The notes beneath the pieces were generated by a model. That model was given only the letters and a program-made list of their open reading frames with translations. It searched no databases and was not told where the DNA came from. From the NCBI GenBank assembly GCA_030602935.1, contig JAUVYU010000050.1:1-6215 (forward strand): 6,215 nt of DNA, given 5' to 3'. The stretch comes from Candidatus Bathyarchaeota archaeon (GTDB taxonomy: Archaea; Thermoproteota; Bathyarchaeia; TCS64). The position numbers and the translations under genes are program-made. Positions 6,187 to 6,215 of this stretch are shown here, one piece after another (the stretch's first letter is position 1; every line of letters begins with the position of its first letter).

Positions 6187-6215
6187 GTGGGCACTCTTTT
6201 CGTAGTTGGGAGACC
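6187..6215 (+). CDS. Start of a third gene in the DsrE-like cluster (partial)
   Basis: From GTG 6187, seven bases after a perfect AGGAGG, the frame reads M-G-T-L-F-V-V-G-R and runs off the window. The short hydrophobic strand followed by G-R is what a first beta strand of an alpha/beta protein looks like. A third DsrE/TusB-type subunit or a tetrapyrrole/RsmI-type methylase would both fit; nine residues cannot separate them. The competing ATG at 6183 (M-C-G-H-S-F) is too close to the ribosome binding site, and the GTG at 6185 meets a stop after six codons. Confidence 0.5.

Overview
The window looks like a piece of a GC-rich archaeal chromosome. In these high-GC genes arginine is written mostly as AGG, where a GC-rich bacterium would favour CGC or CGG. 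Good GGAGG-type ribosome binding sites precede some genes, and at least one gene has an archaeal TATA-like box spaced for a leaderless transcript. The gene set (SplB-type radical SAM protein, pyruvate phosphate dikinase, M20 amidohydrolase, DsrE/TusD-TusC-like pair) would fit an anaerobic, possibly Bathyarchaeia-like archaeon. That lineage guess is inference only and is weak.

Layout: (1) Positions 2-664, + strand: the 3' part of an SPL-family radical SAM gene whose Fe-S motif lies before the window. (2) Positions 665-932: a short intergenic stretch holding an overlooked 32-codon gene on the - strand (748-846), which encodes a very basic peptide and has a TATA-like box at leaderless spacing. 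(3) Positions 933-4112, - strand: a tight two-gene unit, pyruvate phosphate dikinase followed after 3 bases by a small VOC/glyoxalase-fold protein. (4) Positions 4113-4240: a divergent promoter region. (5) Positions 4241-5443, + strand: an ACY1L2/PM20D2-like M20 metallo-amidohydrolase with a TTG start. (6) Positions 5514-6215, + strand: two small DsrE/F-like genes (TusD-like with its cysteine, then TusC-like) and the first codons of a third gene, each closely following the last.

How the genes work together: the dikinase links pyruvate and PEP, so it sits at the branch between glycolysis and gluconeogenesis. Its coupled VOC partner may deal with a related small carbonyl or acid metabolite, but its substrate cannot be read from the sequence. 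The DsrE/F-like pair suggests sulfur (persulfide) transfer. The M20 enzyme trims an amide-linked metabolite or peptide.

I see no mobile element, CRISPR array, rRNA or tRNA. The most unusual items are the 32-residue basic microprotein, the TusD-like gene whose best start is a non-standard ACG, and an insertion of about 45 residues in the dikinase.
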